DNA of 64,000 bases from Burkholderia sp. Bp8963 (lineage in GTDB: Bacteria; Pseudomonadota; Gammaproteobacteria; Burkholderiales; Burkholderiaceae): positions 62,001 through 126,000 of the forward strand of contig NZ_QTQP01000009.1 of the NCBI RefSeq assembly GCF_003854275.1, read 5' to 3'. Positions 22,188-30,849 of the stretch are shown in pieces. The notes beneath the pieces were generated by a model. The model saw nothing but the letters and a program-made list of their open reading frames with translations. It made no database searches and had not been told where the DNA came from. The translations under genes and the position numbers were made by a program. Each line of letters begins with the position of its first letter. Within the stretch, counting starts at the first letter, position 1.

Positions 22188-24986
22188 ATGAAACAGAGCG
22201 TGTTGGCGTTGGCGATCAAGAGGATCATCTGGGCGGAACTGGCGTTGACGGCGACGCTGGCGGGGCCGGTGTTTGCGCAGAGCCAGCCGGGGCCGGGCGC
22301 GGCCGCGATCGCGGATGCCGTTGCGAAGCAGGCGCCCGTGACGGTCGCGCAGGCGAGCGGCACGAGCGGCACGACAGCAGGCGAAAATGCTGCGGCGCCC
22401 GACGCCGCATCCGGCGCGGCGGCGCCTGCGGGCGAGAAGGCGACTGCCGTGCCAGCGGCGGACGGGCAGGGCAAGGTCGCGCAGATCAAGCGATTCGAAG
22501 TGACGGGCTCGCTGATCCGCAGCTCGGACAAAGTCGGCTTCAATCAGGTGCAGACGATCACGCCGAAGGAAATCACGAGCAGCGGCGCGGTGACCGTGGC
22601 CGACTTCCTGCGCGATGCCGCGGCCAACTCGGCGAACAGCTGGGGCGAAGGCCAGTCCGGCAACTTCGCGGCCGGCGCGGCCGGGATCGCGCTGCGCGGC
22701 CTGTCCGAGAAATACACGCTCGTGATGGTCGACGGGCAGCGCGTCGCGCCGTTCGCATTCTTCTCGAACAGCGTCGACTCGTTCTTCGACCTCAATACGT
22801 TGCCGCTCAACGCCATCGAGCGCATCGAGATCGTGAAGACCGGTGCGGTGTCGCAATACGGCTCGGACGCGATCGGCGGCGTGGTGAACATCATCACGAA
22901 ACACAATTTCCGCGGGCTGCAGCTCGACGGCAGCCTCGGCAGCGCAATCAACGCGGGCAACGGCGACGGCACGACCAAGTTCGGCGTGCTCGGCGGCTTC
23001 GGCGACCTGAACGCCGATCGCTTCAACGTCACGGTGGCGGCCAGCTACTACAAGTCCAACGGCTTCACGCTGGCCGATCGCGATTCGACCCGCAACCAGG
23101 ACTTCACGGGCAAGCCGGGCGGCTTCTCGCTGCTCGCGCCGTCGTACTGGAACATGCCCGACGGCAGCGCGCAGGCGCTGAACGGCTGCCCGTTCGGCGG
23201 GGCGGTCCGCCCGGCCGCGCCGAACTCGCTGTCGGCCGGCCTGCCGGGCACGATCTGCTCGTACAACACGGCGGAAAGCACGTCGATCCTGCCGATGACC
23301 GAGCGCCTGAACGCGAAGCTGCATGCCGACTTCAAGATCAACGATACGACGACGGCATTCGCGGACTTCCTCGAGAGCTACAACACCACCACGACCAACG
23401 ACGGCCTGTGGAACAACGTCATCGGCAACCCGCAGAACCCGGCACTCGTCTGGAATCCGCAGACGCAACTGCTGTCGCCGTTCAACACGGTCGTGCCGGT
23501 GACCAACCCGTACAACACGACGGGCGCGGCAACGCCGCTGACCTACGCGTTCCCGAACACGGTCGCGGAGAAGACGTGGGCCAACTACTGGCGCGCGGCC
23601 ACCGGCGTGAAAGGCTCGTTCACGCTGCCGAACGGCGACTGGGACTGGGCAACGTCCGTCAGCCATTCGCAGAGCACGGTGTCGAACGTGTTCACGAACC
23701 AGCTCAACGTGAACGTGCTGAACAACATCTACCAGAACGGCACGCTGAACTTCGCGAACCCGAGCGCCACGCCCAACGCGTTCAACGGCCTGTACCAGGA
23801 GGCGAACACCCTCGGCATCTCGAAGCTCGACACGATCGATGCGACGCTGTCGACGCCGACGCTGTTCCACCTGCCGACGGGTGACGTCGGCTTCGGCCTC
23901 GGCGCGCAGTTCACGCACCAGAGCGAAATGCTCACGCCGGGTTCGGAATACCTGCAGGGCACCGTAGTCACGCCGAACCTGCAGACGGTGGACGGCGAGC
24001 GCAACGTCGCGGCGATCTACTATCAGATCAACATCCCGATCCTGCAGAACCTGACGTTCAGCCAGTCGGGCCGCTACGACCACTACACGGACGTGGGCGG
24101 CGCGTTCTCGCCGCGCTTCGCGTTGCGCTACCAGCCGATCCAGGCCCTCACGCTGTATACGTCGTACAACCGCGGCTTCCGCGCGCCGACCTTCGTCGAG
24201 GACAGCAAGTCGCAGACGCTCGGCATCCAGATCGACCCCGCCACCGGCCAGAACTACACGTCGATCACCGTCGGCAACCCGAATCTCGCGCCCGAGCGCA
24301 CGCGCAACCTGAACATCGGCTTCCAGCTGTCGCCGAGCCGCTACACGGACTTCGGCTTCGACTGGTACAAGATCCGCATCGACAACGTGATCGGCCAGGG
24401 CAAGCCGTCGCAGATCGTGACCGACCCGGTGACGGGGCAGCTGCTGTACAAGGTGATCCCGTACCAGAACCTCGGCTACCTCGATACGAACGGCTTTGAA
24501 ACGACGTTCCGCCAGTCCGTGCCGGTCAAGGGCGCGGGCACGTTCACGCTGTCGGGCGACTGGGCGTACGTCAAGGACTACAAGATCGGCTTCCCGGGCG
24601 CGGCACCGATCAACGGCGCGGGCAACAACTACACGATCACGCAGCCGTTCGGCGGCAGCTTCCCGCGCTGGCGCGGCAACACGACGCTGGACTGGAACTA
24701 CCACGGCTTCGATACGGCGCTGACGTGGCAGTTCACGGGCCCGTACGCGCAGAACCTGATGGCGGCGCCGAGCAAGGTGGGTTCGTACAGCCAGTTCAAC
24801 CTGATGATGACCTACACGGGCTTCAAGAACTGGACGATCTACGGCGGCATCGACAACATCTTCAACCGCACGCCGCCGTATGACCCGATCTTCGCAAACG
24901 GCACGCTGAGCCAGAGCGGCTACGACACGTCGCTGTACACGTACATCGGCCGCTTCGCGCAGGTCGGCGCGACGTACAAGTTCTGA
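22188..24986 (+). CDS. TonB-dependent outer-membrane receptor (module A)
   Basis: A 932-residue receptor. The signal peptide ends GPVFA. A low-complexity Ala/Pro/Thr segment (about 35-95) precedes the plug domain (IRSSDKVGFNQVQTITPKEI ... ERIEIVKTGAVSQYGSDAIGGVVNIITK), and the 22-strand barrel follows to a terminal aromatic-basic sequence ending YKF. There is no N-terminal signalling (STN) domain, so it is not a sigma/anti-sigma transducer. The region before the plug likely holds the TonB box. The adjoining peptide ABC importer suggests a peptide or peptide-like substrate, not a simple sugar. GGGGGAAAG precedes the ATG, and a terminator follows at 25020. Confidence 0.9.
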   Translation: MKQSVLALAIKRIIWAELALTATLAGPVFAQSQPGPGAAAIADAVAKQAPVTVAQASGTSGTTAGENAAAPDAASGAAAPAGEKATAVPAADGQGKVAQIKRFEVTGSLIRSSDKVGFNQVQTITPKEITSSGAVTVADFLRDAAANSANSWGEGQSGNFAAGAAGIALRGLSEKYTLVMVDGQRVAPFAFFSNSVDSFFDLNTLPLNAIERIEIVKTGAVSQYGSDAIGGVVNIITKHNFRGLQLDGSLGSAINAGNGDGTTKFGVLGGFGDLNADRFNVTVAASYYKSNGFTLADRDSTRNQDFTGKPGGFSLLAPSYWNMPDGSAQALNGCPFGGAVRPAAPNSLSAGLPGTICSYNTAESTSILPMTERLNAKLHADFKINDTTTAFADFLESYNTTTTNDGLWNNVIGNPQNPALVWNPQTQLLSPFNTVVPVTNPYNTTGAATPLTYAFPNTVAEKTWANYWRAATGVKGSFTLPNGDWDWATSVSHSQSTVSNVFTNQLNVNVLNNIYQNGTLNFANPSATPNAFNGLYQEANTLGISKLDTIDATLSTPTLFHLPTGDVGFGLGAQFTHQSEMLTPGSEYLQGTVVTPNLQTVDGERNVAAIYYQINIPILQNLTFSQSGRYDHYTDVGGAFSPRFALRYQPIQALTLYTSYNRGFRAPTFVEDSKSQTLGIQIDPATGQNYTSITVGNPNLAPERTRNLNIGFQLSPSRYTDFGFDWYKIRIDNVIGQGKPSQIVTDPVTGQLLYKVIPYQNLGYLDTNGFETTFRQSVPVKGAGTFTLSGDWAYVKDYKIGFPGAAPINGAGNNYTITQPFGGSFPRWRGNTTLDWNYHGFDTALTWQFTGPYAQNLMAAPSKVGSYSQFNLMMTYTGFKNWTIYGGIDNIFNRTPPYDPIFANGTLSQSGYDTSLYTYIGRFAQVGATYKF

Positions 24987-25019
24987 TGACGATCGTGCAG
25001 ACCTGACAGGCTTTCGACG

Positions 25020-25069
25020 GGCCGCTCCATATCCCTGTGATACCCACCCCTTGGGAGCGGCCTCTTTTT
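25020..25069 (+). terminator. Rho-independent terminator after the receptor gene
   Basis: 9-bp stem GGCCGCTCC (25020-25028) with GGAGCGGCC (25054-25062), then TCTTTTT. The loop is 25 nt. It lies 34 bp after the receptor stop and separates the receptor from the ABC importer, which therefore either has its own promoter in 25070-25154 or depends on read-through. Confidence 0.75.
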
Positions 25070-25154
25070 GCCTGGCAGTGTTACGGTATGCAGGTGCATC
25101 GAAACAATCCACCTCGCGCGGGTCACGCCCGCTGCGATTGCGAGCAGGCGAACG

Positions 25155-27095
25155 ATGAGCGTGTTCAGATGGCGCAGGTCGGGCGGGACCGGCCCGATCG
25201 GGCAGGGGCTGACGGTCGTGAAGAACGGCGTGCAGAACGGCGTGCAGATAGCGGTGCTCGTGTGCGCCGCGCTCGCCGCCTGTGTCGCGGCGCCGCGCGC
25301 GGCGTTCGCGGTGTCGGCGATCGCGCAGTACGGTCAGCCGAAGTATCCGGCGGATTTCACGCATTTCGCCTATGCCGATCCGGACGCGCCGGACGACGGC
25401 ACGCTCAATTTCGAAAACTACAACGAGGCGCAGAGCTACGACTCGCTCAATCCGTTTCTCGTGCGCGGATCGCCGGCGCCGGACATCCAGAACCTGATGT
25501 TCGATACGTTGATGCAGCGCAGCTGGGACGAACTCGCGTCCGAATACGCGCTGATCGCGGACGACGTGACGGTGGCGCCCGACAGGAATTCCGCGACGTT
25601 CCACGTCAATCCGGCCGCGCGCTTTTCGAACGGCGACCCGATCACCGCGGCCGACGTCAAGTATTCGTTCGACACGCTGACGAGCCCGCAGGCGTCGCCG
25701 CTCTTCAATGCACAGTTTTCGGTGATCCGGCGCGCGGTGATGGTCGACGAACACACGATCCGCTTCGAATTCAAGCACCCTGAGCGCGACGCCGCGCTGA
25801 TTGCGGGCGACCTGCCCGTGTTCTCGCCGAAGTGGGGACGACGCGCGGACGGCACGCGGCCGCCGTTCGACCAGATCGCGAACGTGCCGCCGATCGCGAG
25901 CGGGCCGTACCTGATCGAGCAGCGCAGGAACGACAGGCAGATCGCCTACGTGCGCAATCCGCACTACTGGGCCGCGAACCTGCCATCCCGGCGCGGGATG
26001 TTCCGGTTTGCGCGCGTGTCGTTCAAGCTGTATCTGGACCAGTACACCGAGCTCGAGGCATTCAAGGCCGGCGACGTCGACGCGCGGATGGAGTACAGCT
26101 CGACCCAATGGGCGCGCAAGTACGTCGGCAAGAATTTCCGCAACGGGATGCTGAAGAAGGGCGAATTCCCGGACGGCCCCGCGCAGATGCAGGGTTTCCT
26201 GATGAACCTGCGCAAGCCGATGTTCGCGGACGTGCGGGTGCGGCATGCGCTCGCGCTGGCGTTCGATTACGACTGGATGAACCGGATGATGTTCTACGGG
26301 CAGTATCGCCGCACCAACAGCTTCTGGGAGGCGAGCCCGTTCGCGGCGTCAGGGATGCCGAGCGAAAAGGAGCTCGCGCTGCTCGAGCCGTACCGGTCCA
26401 TGCTGCCGCGCGAAGTATTCGGCCCGATGGTCAGGCAACCGTCGACGGTGCCGCCCAACTCGCTGCGCGACAACCTGAAGGCGGCCCGCGACCTGCTCGC
26501 ACAAGCGGGCTGGCGCTATCGCGACGGCGCGCTGCGCGACGCGAACGGCACGCCGATGACGATCGAGATCATCGACGACCAGCCGGGCATGGATCGCCTG
26601 ATCCTGCCGTACATCCAGGCGCTCGCGACGCTCGGCATCCATGCGTACATGCACGAGATCGACAGCGCGTTGTACCAGAAGCGGCTCGACAGCTTCCAGT
26701 ACGACATGACGACGTTCATCTATCCGCCGGTGACGATTCCCGGCGCCGAACTGACGCGCCGCTTCGGCAGCGCGGCGGCGTCGCAGCCCGGCTCCGAAAA
26801 CTATCCGGGCGTGCAGTCGAAGGCGGTCGATGCGCTGATCCGCGCGGCGCTCGCGGCCGACACACTCGACGATCTCGAGACGGCCACGCACGCGCTCGAC
26901 CGCGTGCTGATCAACCTGTACGTGCTCGTGCCGCAGTACTACCTGCCGAACGCGCGGATTGCGTACAAGGCGACGCTCGGCCATCCTTCGATCGTGCCGG
27001 ACTCCTATCTGTACGAGGACTGGATCGTCGACTACTGGTACGTGAAGCAAGCGGCCGGCGGTGCGTCGGCGCATAAGCCCGGTCCGGGCGCATGA
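25155..27095 (+). CDS. yejA: YejA-like peptide ABC transporter substrate-binding protein
   Basis: A 646-residue periplasmic binding protein of the SBP_bac_5 (DppA/OppA) family. A long N-region and signal peptide end near PRAAFA, followed by YGQPKYPADFTHFAYADPDAPDDGTLNF and FDTLMQRSWDE. This is the YejA branch, which collects oligopeptides and the peptide-nucleotide microcin C in E. coli. The family motif AARFSNGDPITAADVKYSFDTL is clear. The start at 25155 leaves a plausible but long n-region; an open frame continues upstream without a good ribosome-binding site. First of four tightly packed yej genes. Confidence 0.88.
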   Translation: MSVFRWRRSGGTGPIGQGLTVVKNGVQNGVQIAVLVCAALAACVAAPRAAFAVSAIAQYGQPKYPADFTHFAYADPDAPDDGTLNFENYNEAQSYDSLNPFLVRGSPAPDIQNLMFDTLMQRSWDELASEYALIADDVTVAPDRNSATFHVNPAARFSNGDPITAADVKYSFDTLTSPQASPLFNAQFSVIRRAVMVDEHTIRFEFKHPERDAALIAGDLPVFSPKWGRRADGTRPPFDQIANVPPIASGPYLIEQRRNDRQIAYVRNPHYWAANLPSRRGMFRFARVSFKLYLDQYTELEAFKAGDVDARMEYSSTQWARKYVGKNFRNGMLKKGEFPDGPAQMQGFLMNLRKPMFADVRVRHALALAFDYDWMNRMMFYGQYRRTNSFWEASPFAASGMPSEKELALLEPYRSMLPREVFGPMVRQPSTVPPNSLRDNLKAARDLLAQAGWRYRDGALRDANGTPMTIEIIDDQPGMDRLILPYIQALATLGIHAYMHEIDSALYQKRLDSFQYDMTTFIYPPVTIPGAELTRRFGSAAASQPGSENYPGVQSKAVDALIRAALAADTLDDLETATHALDRVLINLYVLVPQYYLPNARIAYKATLGHPSIVPDSYLYEDWIVDYWYVKQAAGGASAHKPGPGA

Positions 27096-27107
27096 CGGGG
27101 AGATGCG

Positions 27108-28160
27108 ATGCTGACTTACATTATCAGACGCCTGTTGCTGATGATCCCGACGCTGATCGGCGTCGTGACGATCACGTTCGTGGTCACGCAGTTCGTGCCG
27201 GGCGGGCCGGTCGAGCAGGTGCTGATGCAGTTGCGTCACGGCGGCTCGCGCGGCGGCGAGGCGAGCGGCGGCGGTGGCGGCTATCACGGCAGCCAGGGCG
27301 TCGATCCGCAGCAGATCGAGCAGATCAGGAAGCAGTTCGGCTTCGACAAGCCGCCGCTCGCGCGCTACGTGTTGATGCTGAAGCGCTATGCGACGTTCGA
27401 CCTCGGGCAGTCGTACTTCGCGCACCGGAGCGTGTGGGACGTGATTCGCTCGAAGCTGCCGGTGTCGATCACGCTCGGCTTGTGGACGGTGATCCTGACG
27501 TATCTCGTGTCGGTGCCGCTCGGCATCGCGAAGGCGGTGCGCAACGGCTCGCGGTTCGACACCGTGACGAGCGTGCTGGTGCTGGCCGGCTACGCGATTC
27601 CCGGCTTCGTGCTGGGCGTGCTGCTGCTGATGCTGTTCGGCGGCGGCACGTTCTGGCAGGTGTTTCCGATGCGCGGCCTGACCTCGGACAACTTCGACGA
27701 ACTGACGCTCGTCGGCAAGGTGCTCGACTACCTGTGGCACGTCGCGATGCCGGTGACGGCGTCGGTCGTCGGCAACTTCGCGATCGTCACGATCCTGACG
27801 AAAAACACCTTCCTCGAGGAGATCGGCCGCCAGTACGTGCTGACCGCGCGAGCGAAGGGCGCGCCGGAGCGCGACGTCCTGTGGAAACACGTGCTGCGCA
27901 ACGCGGCGATTCCGCTGCTCACGGGGCTGCCGGCCGCGTTCGTCGGCGCGTTCCTGAACGGCAACCTGCTGATCGAGACGCTGTTCTCGCTCGATGGCAT
28001 GGGACAGCTGTCGTATGACTCGGTGATCCGCCGCGACTACCCGGTCGTGCTCGGCTCGCTGTTCCTGTTCACGCTGATCGGCCTCCTGACCAAACTCATC
28101 GCTGACGTCTGCTATGTCCTCGTCGACCCCCGCATCCAGTTCAACCGCCTGGACCACTGA
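27108..28160 (+). CDS. yejB: YejB-like ABC transporter permease
   Basis: A 350-residue inner-membrane permease (BPD_transp_1). It begins with the classical LTYIIRRLLLMIPTLIGVVTITFVV helix and QFVPGGPVEQVL. Its YejB-specific insertion (about 40-75) is Gly-rich here. The EAA-loop region reads EIGRQYVLTARAKGAPERDVLWKHVLRNA, which docks on the ATPase. It ends LVDPRIQFNRLDH, as in E. coli YejB. GGGGAGATGCG precedes the start, 12 bp after yejA. Its last 47 bases overlap the start of yejE. Confidence 0.9.
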   Translation: MLTYIIRRLLLMIPTLIGVVTITFVVTQFVPGGPVEQVLMQLRHGGSRGGEASGGGGGYHGSQGVDPQQIEQIRKQFGFDKPPLARYVLMLKRYATFDLGQSYFAHRSVWDVIRSKLPVSITLGLWTVILTYLVSVPLGIAKAVRNGSRFDTVTSVLVLAGYAIPGFVLGVLLLMLFGGGTFWQVFPMRGLTSDNFDELTLVGKVLDYLWHVAMPVTASVVGNFAIVTILTKNTFLEEIGRQYVLTARAKGAPERDVLWKHVLRNAAIPLLTGLPAAFVGAFLNGNLLIETLFSLDGMGQLSYDSVIRRDYPVVLGSLFLFTLIGLLTKLIADVCYVLVDPRIQFNRLDH

Positions 28161-29226
28161 TCCCGCGAGCGTCGCGTGCGCGACGTCGCCGTCGCCGTGG
28201 CGGCGCACGTGGCTGAGGTTTCGCGCGCAACGGCTCGGCTACTGGAGCCTCGTGATTTTCGCGGCGCTGTTCGCGATCAGCCTGTGTGCCGGCGTGCTGT
28301 CGAACGATCGGCCGCTCGTGGTGCGCTACGCGGGGCATTACTTCTTCCCGATCGTGAAGGACTACCCGGAAACGCAGTTCGGCGGCGACTTCCCGGCGAA
28401 GACCAACTACCTCGATCCGTATATCCGCGCGAAGCTCGAAGCGAACGGCAACTTCGCGATCTACCCGCCGAACCGTTACCGCTACGACACGATCGACTAT
28501 TTCGCATCGCGTCCGTATCCGGCGCCGCCGTCGGCGAACAACTGGCTCGGCACCGACCAGTTCGGCCGCGATGTACTGTCGCGGCTGCTGTACGGATTCC
28601 GGCTGTCGGTGCTGATGGCGCTCGCGCTGACGGTGTCGGGTGTCGCGCTCGGGGGGCTGGCGGGCGCCGTGCAGGGCTTCTACGGCGGCCGCACGGACCT
28701 GATCGGGCAGCGGCTGATCGAAGTCTGGAGCGCGCTGCCCGACCTGTACCTGCTGATCATCTTCGCATCGATCTTCGAGCCGTCGCTGTGGCTGCTGTTC
28801 ATCCTGCTGTCGATGTTCGGCTGGCTCGCGCTGTCCGACTACGTGCGTGCGGAGTTCCTGCGCAACCGCGCGCTCGACTACGTGAAGGCGGCCCGCACGA
28901 TGGGGCTGTCGAACTGGCAGATCATGTGGCGGCACGTGCTGCCGAACAGCCTGACGCCCGTGATCACGTTCCTGCCGTTCCGGATGAGCGCGGCGATCCT
29001 GTCGCTGACGAGCCTGGACTTCCTCGGCCTCGGCGTGCAGCCGCCGACGCCGAGCCTTGGCGAGCTGCTGCAGGAGGGCAAGAACAACCTCGACGCGTGG
29101 TGGATCTCGATTTCGGCGTTCGCGGCGCTGGTGGCGACGCTGCTGCTGCTGACGTTCATGGGTGATGCGCTGCGCAATGCGCTCGACACGCGCGCGCGCG
29201 GTTCGGCTTACGGTGGGGAACAGTGA
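28114..29226 (+). CDS. yejE: YejE-like ABC transporter permease
   Basis: A 370-residue second permease. RLGYWSLVIFAALFAISLCAGVLSNDRPLVVRY and NWLGTDQFGRDVLSRLLYGFRLSV follow remembered E. coli YejE closely, as does the late segment LTSLDFLGLGVQPPTPSLGELLQEGKNNL. The only in-frame start before the first helix is the ATG at 28114. This makes a 47-nt overlap with yejB in another frame, unusually long and a sign of tight translational coupling. It forms the import channel with YejB. Confidence 0.9.
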   Translation: MSSSTPASSSTAWTTDPASVACATSPSPWRRTWLRFRAQRLGYWSLVIFAALFAISLCAGVLSNDRPLVVRYAGHYFFPIVKDYPETQFGGDFPAKTNYLDPYIRAKLEANGNFAIYPPNRYRYDTIDYFASRPYPAPPSANNWLGTDQFGRDVLSRLLYGFRLSVLMALALTVSGVALGGLAGAVQGFYGGRTDLIGQRLIEVWSALPDLYLLIIFASIFEPSLWLLFILLSMFGWLALSDYVRAEFLRNRALDYVKAARTMGLSNWQIMWRHVLPNSLTPVITFLPFRMSAAILSLTSLDFLGLGVQPPTPSLGELLQEGKNNLDAWWISISAFAALVATLLLLTFMGDALRNALDTRARGSAYGGEQ

Positions 29227-30842
29227 TGGCGAACGCGTTGCTGGAGATCGAGCGGTTCTCCGTGCACTTTGGCACGAAGATGGCCGTGCAGGACCTCAGC
29301 CTGTCGATCGGCCGCGGCGAGCGGGTCGCGCTCGTCGGCGAGTCGGGTTCGGGCAAGAGCGTGACGGCACTGTCGATCCTGCGGCTGGTGCGGCACGCGA
29401 CGCTCGCCGGCCGCATCCTGTTCGACGGCGAGGACCTGTTCGCGAAAACGGAGCAGCAGATGCGCGGGATCCGCGGCGCGGACATCGCGATGGTGTTCCA
29501 GGAGCCGATGACCGCACTGAATCCGTTGTACACGGTAGGCAGGCAGATCGCGGAAAGCCTGCGGCTGCACGAAGGGTTGCGGCAGTCGGACGCGCGCGAA
29601 CGCGGCATCGAGCTGCTGCGCCGCACCGGGATTCCGGAGCCGGAGCGGCGGATCGACAGTTACCCGCACCAGTTGTCGGGCGGGCAGCGGCAGCGGGCGA
29701 TGATCGCGATGGCGCTCGCCTGCCGGCCGCGGCTGTTGCTTGCGGACGAGCCGACCACGGCGCTCGACGTGACGGTCCGGCAGCAGATCGTGGACCTGCT
29801 GATCGAACTGCAGGAGCAGGAAGCGGCCGCACGCGGGATGGCCGTGATGCTGATCACGCACGACCTGAACCTCGTGCGGCGCTTCGCGCAGCGGGTCGCG
29901 GTAATGCAGCAGGGCGTGCTGGTGGAGACGAATACGACCGACGCGCTGTTTGCGGATCCGCGGCACCCGTACACGCAGCGGCTGCTGGACAGCGCGCCGC
30001 GGCGGGCGATCGGGCCCGTCGCGGCCGATGCGGCACGCCTGCTCGACGTGAAGGATCTCGCCGTCGACTACCGGATGTCTGCGAAGGGTTGGCGCGCGGT
30101 GTTCGGAACCACCGCGTTCCGCGCGGTGCACGACGTGAAGCTGAGCCTGAGGCGCGGCGAGACGCTCGGCATCGTCGGCGAGTCGGGATCGGGGAAATCG
30201 ACGCTGGCGTCCGCCGTGCTCGGGCTGCAGCGGCCGGCGGCGGGCGGGATCGACATCGACGGCCTGCCGCTCGCGTCGCTGCGCACGGCGCGCGGCCGGC
30301 GCGCGCTCTACGGCCGGATGCAGGTGGTGTTCCAGGATCCGTTCGGCTCGCTGTCGCCGCGCATGACGGTGGAGCAGATCGTCGGCGAGGGGCTGGCCGT
30401 GCACCAGCCGCAGATGGCCCACGACGCGCGGCGCGCGCGGATCGCCGCGTTGCTGAACGAGGTCGGCTTGCCGGCGGAAGCGATGCTGCGGTATCCGCAC
30501 GAATTCTCCGGCGGTCAGCGTCAGCGGATCGCCATCGCGCGCGCGCTGGCGGTCGAGCCGGAACTGCTGGTGCTGGACGAGCCGACGAGCGCGCTCGACG
30601 TGTCGATTCAGCAGCAGGTGCTGAGCCTGCTGACGAATCTGCAGAAGAAGTACCAGCTGAGCTATCTGTTCATCACGCACGATCTCGCGGTGATGCGCGC
30701 GATGGCGCATCGCGTGATCGTGATGAAGGCGGGGCGCGTGGTCGAGGAGGGCGACACGCTCGACGTGCTGAATGCGCCGTCGCATCCGTATACGCGTGCG
30801 CTGCTCGCGTCGTCGATGCTGACGCCGGAGCGGGCCGGGTAG
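29226..30842 (+). CDS. yejF: YejF-like ABC transporter ATPase (two nucleotide-binding domains)
   Basis: A 538-residue ATPase with two complete ABC domains in one chain. Walker A motifs are [12 protein letters not shown] and [12 protein letters not shown]. The signature motifs are [16 protein letters not shown] and [16 protein letters not shown], and both Walker B motifs read DEPT-x-ALD. The oligopeptide-transport C-terminal extension follows each ([22 protein letters not shown]). The gene overlaps yejE by one base (TGATG). An in-frame GTG one codon earlier is possible. It powers the YejB/YejE channel in the cytoplasm. Confidence 0.9.
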   Translation: MANALLEIERFSVHFGTKMAVQDLSLSIGRGERVALVGESGSGKSVTALSILRLVRHATLAGRILFDGEDLFAKTEQQMRGIRGADIAMVFQEPMTALNPLYTVGRQIAESLRLHEGLRQSDARERGIELLRRTGIPEPERRIDSYPHQLSGGQRQRAMIAMALACRPRLLLADEPTTALDVTVRQQIVDLLIELQEQEAAARGMAVMLITHDLNLVRRFAQRVAVMQQGVLVETNTTDALFADPRHPYTQRLLDSAPRRAIGPVAADAARLLDVKDLAVDYRMSAKGWRAVFGTTAFRAVHDVKLSLRRGETLGIVGESGSGKSTLASAVLGLQRPAAGGIDIDGLPLASLRTARGRRALYGRMQVVFQDPFGSLSPRMTVEQIVGEGLAVHQPQMAHDARRARIAALLNEVGLPAEAMLRYPHEFSGGQRQRIAIARALAVEPELLVLDEPTSALDVSIQQQVLSLLTNLQKKYQLSYLFITHDLAVMRAMAHRVIVMKAGRVVEEGDTLDVLNAPSHPYTRALLASSMLTPERAG

Positions 30843-30849
30843 CGCGCCG

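Noticed and set aside
22002..26246. Very long open frame (over 1400 codons) on the minus strand opposite the receptor and yejA
   Set aside because: Its translation is Arg/Ala/Val/Asp-rich without any family motif. It is a shadow of GC-rich coding DNA on the plus strand, where signal peptides and conserved domains are clear. Similar antisense frames opposite adiA, adiC, the M20 peptidase, the RND gene and nadV were rejected for the same reason.
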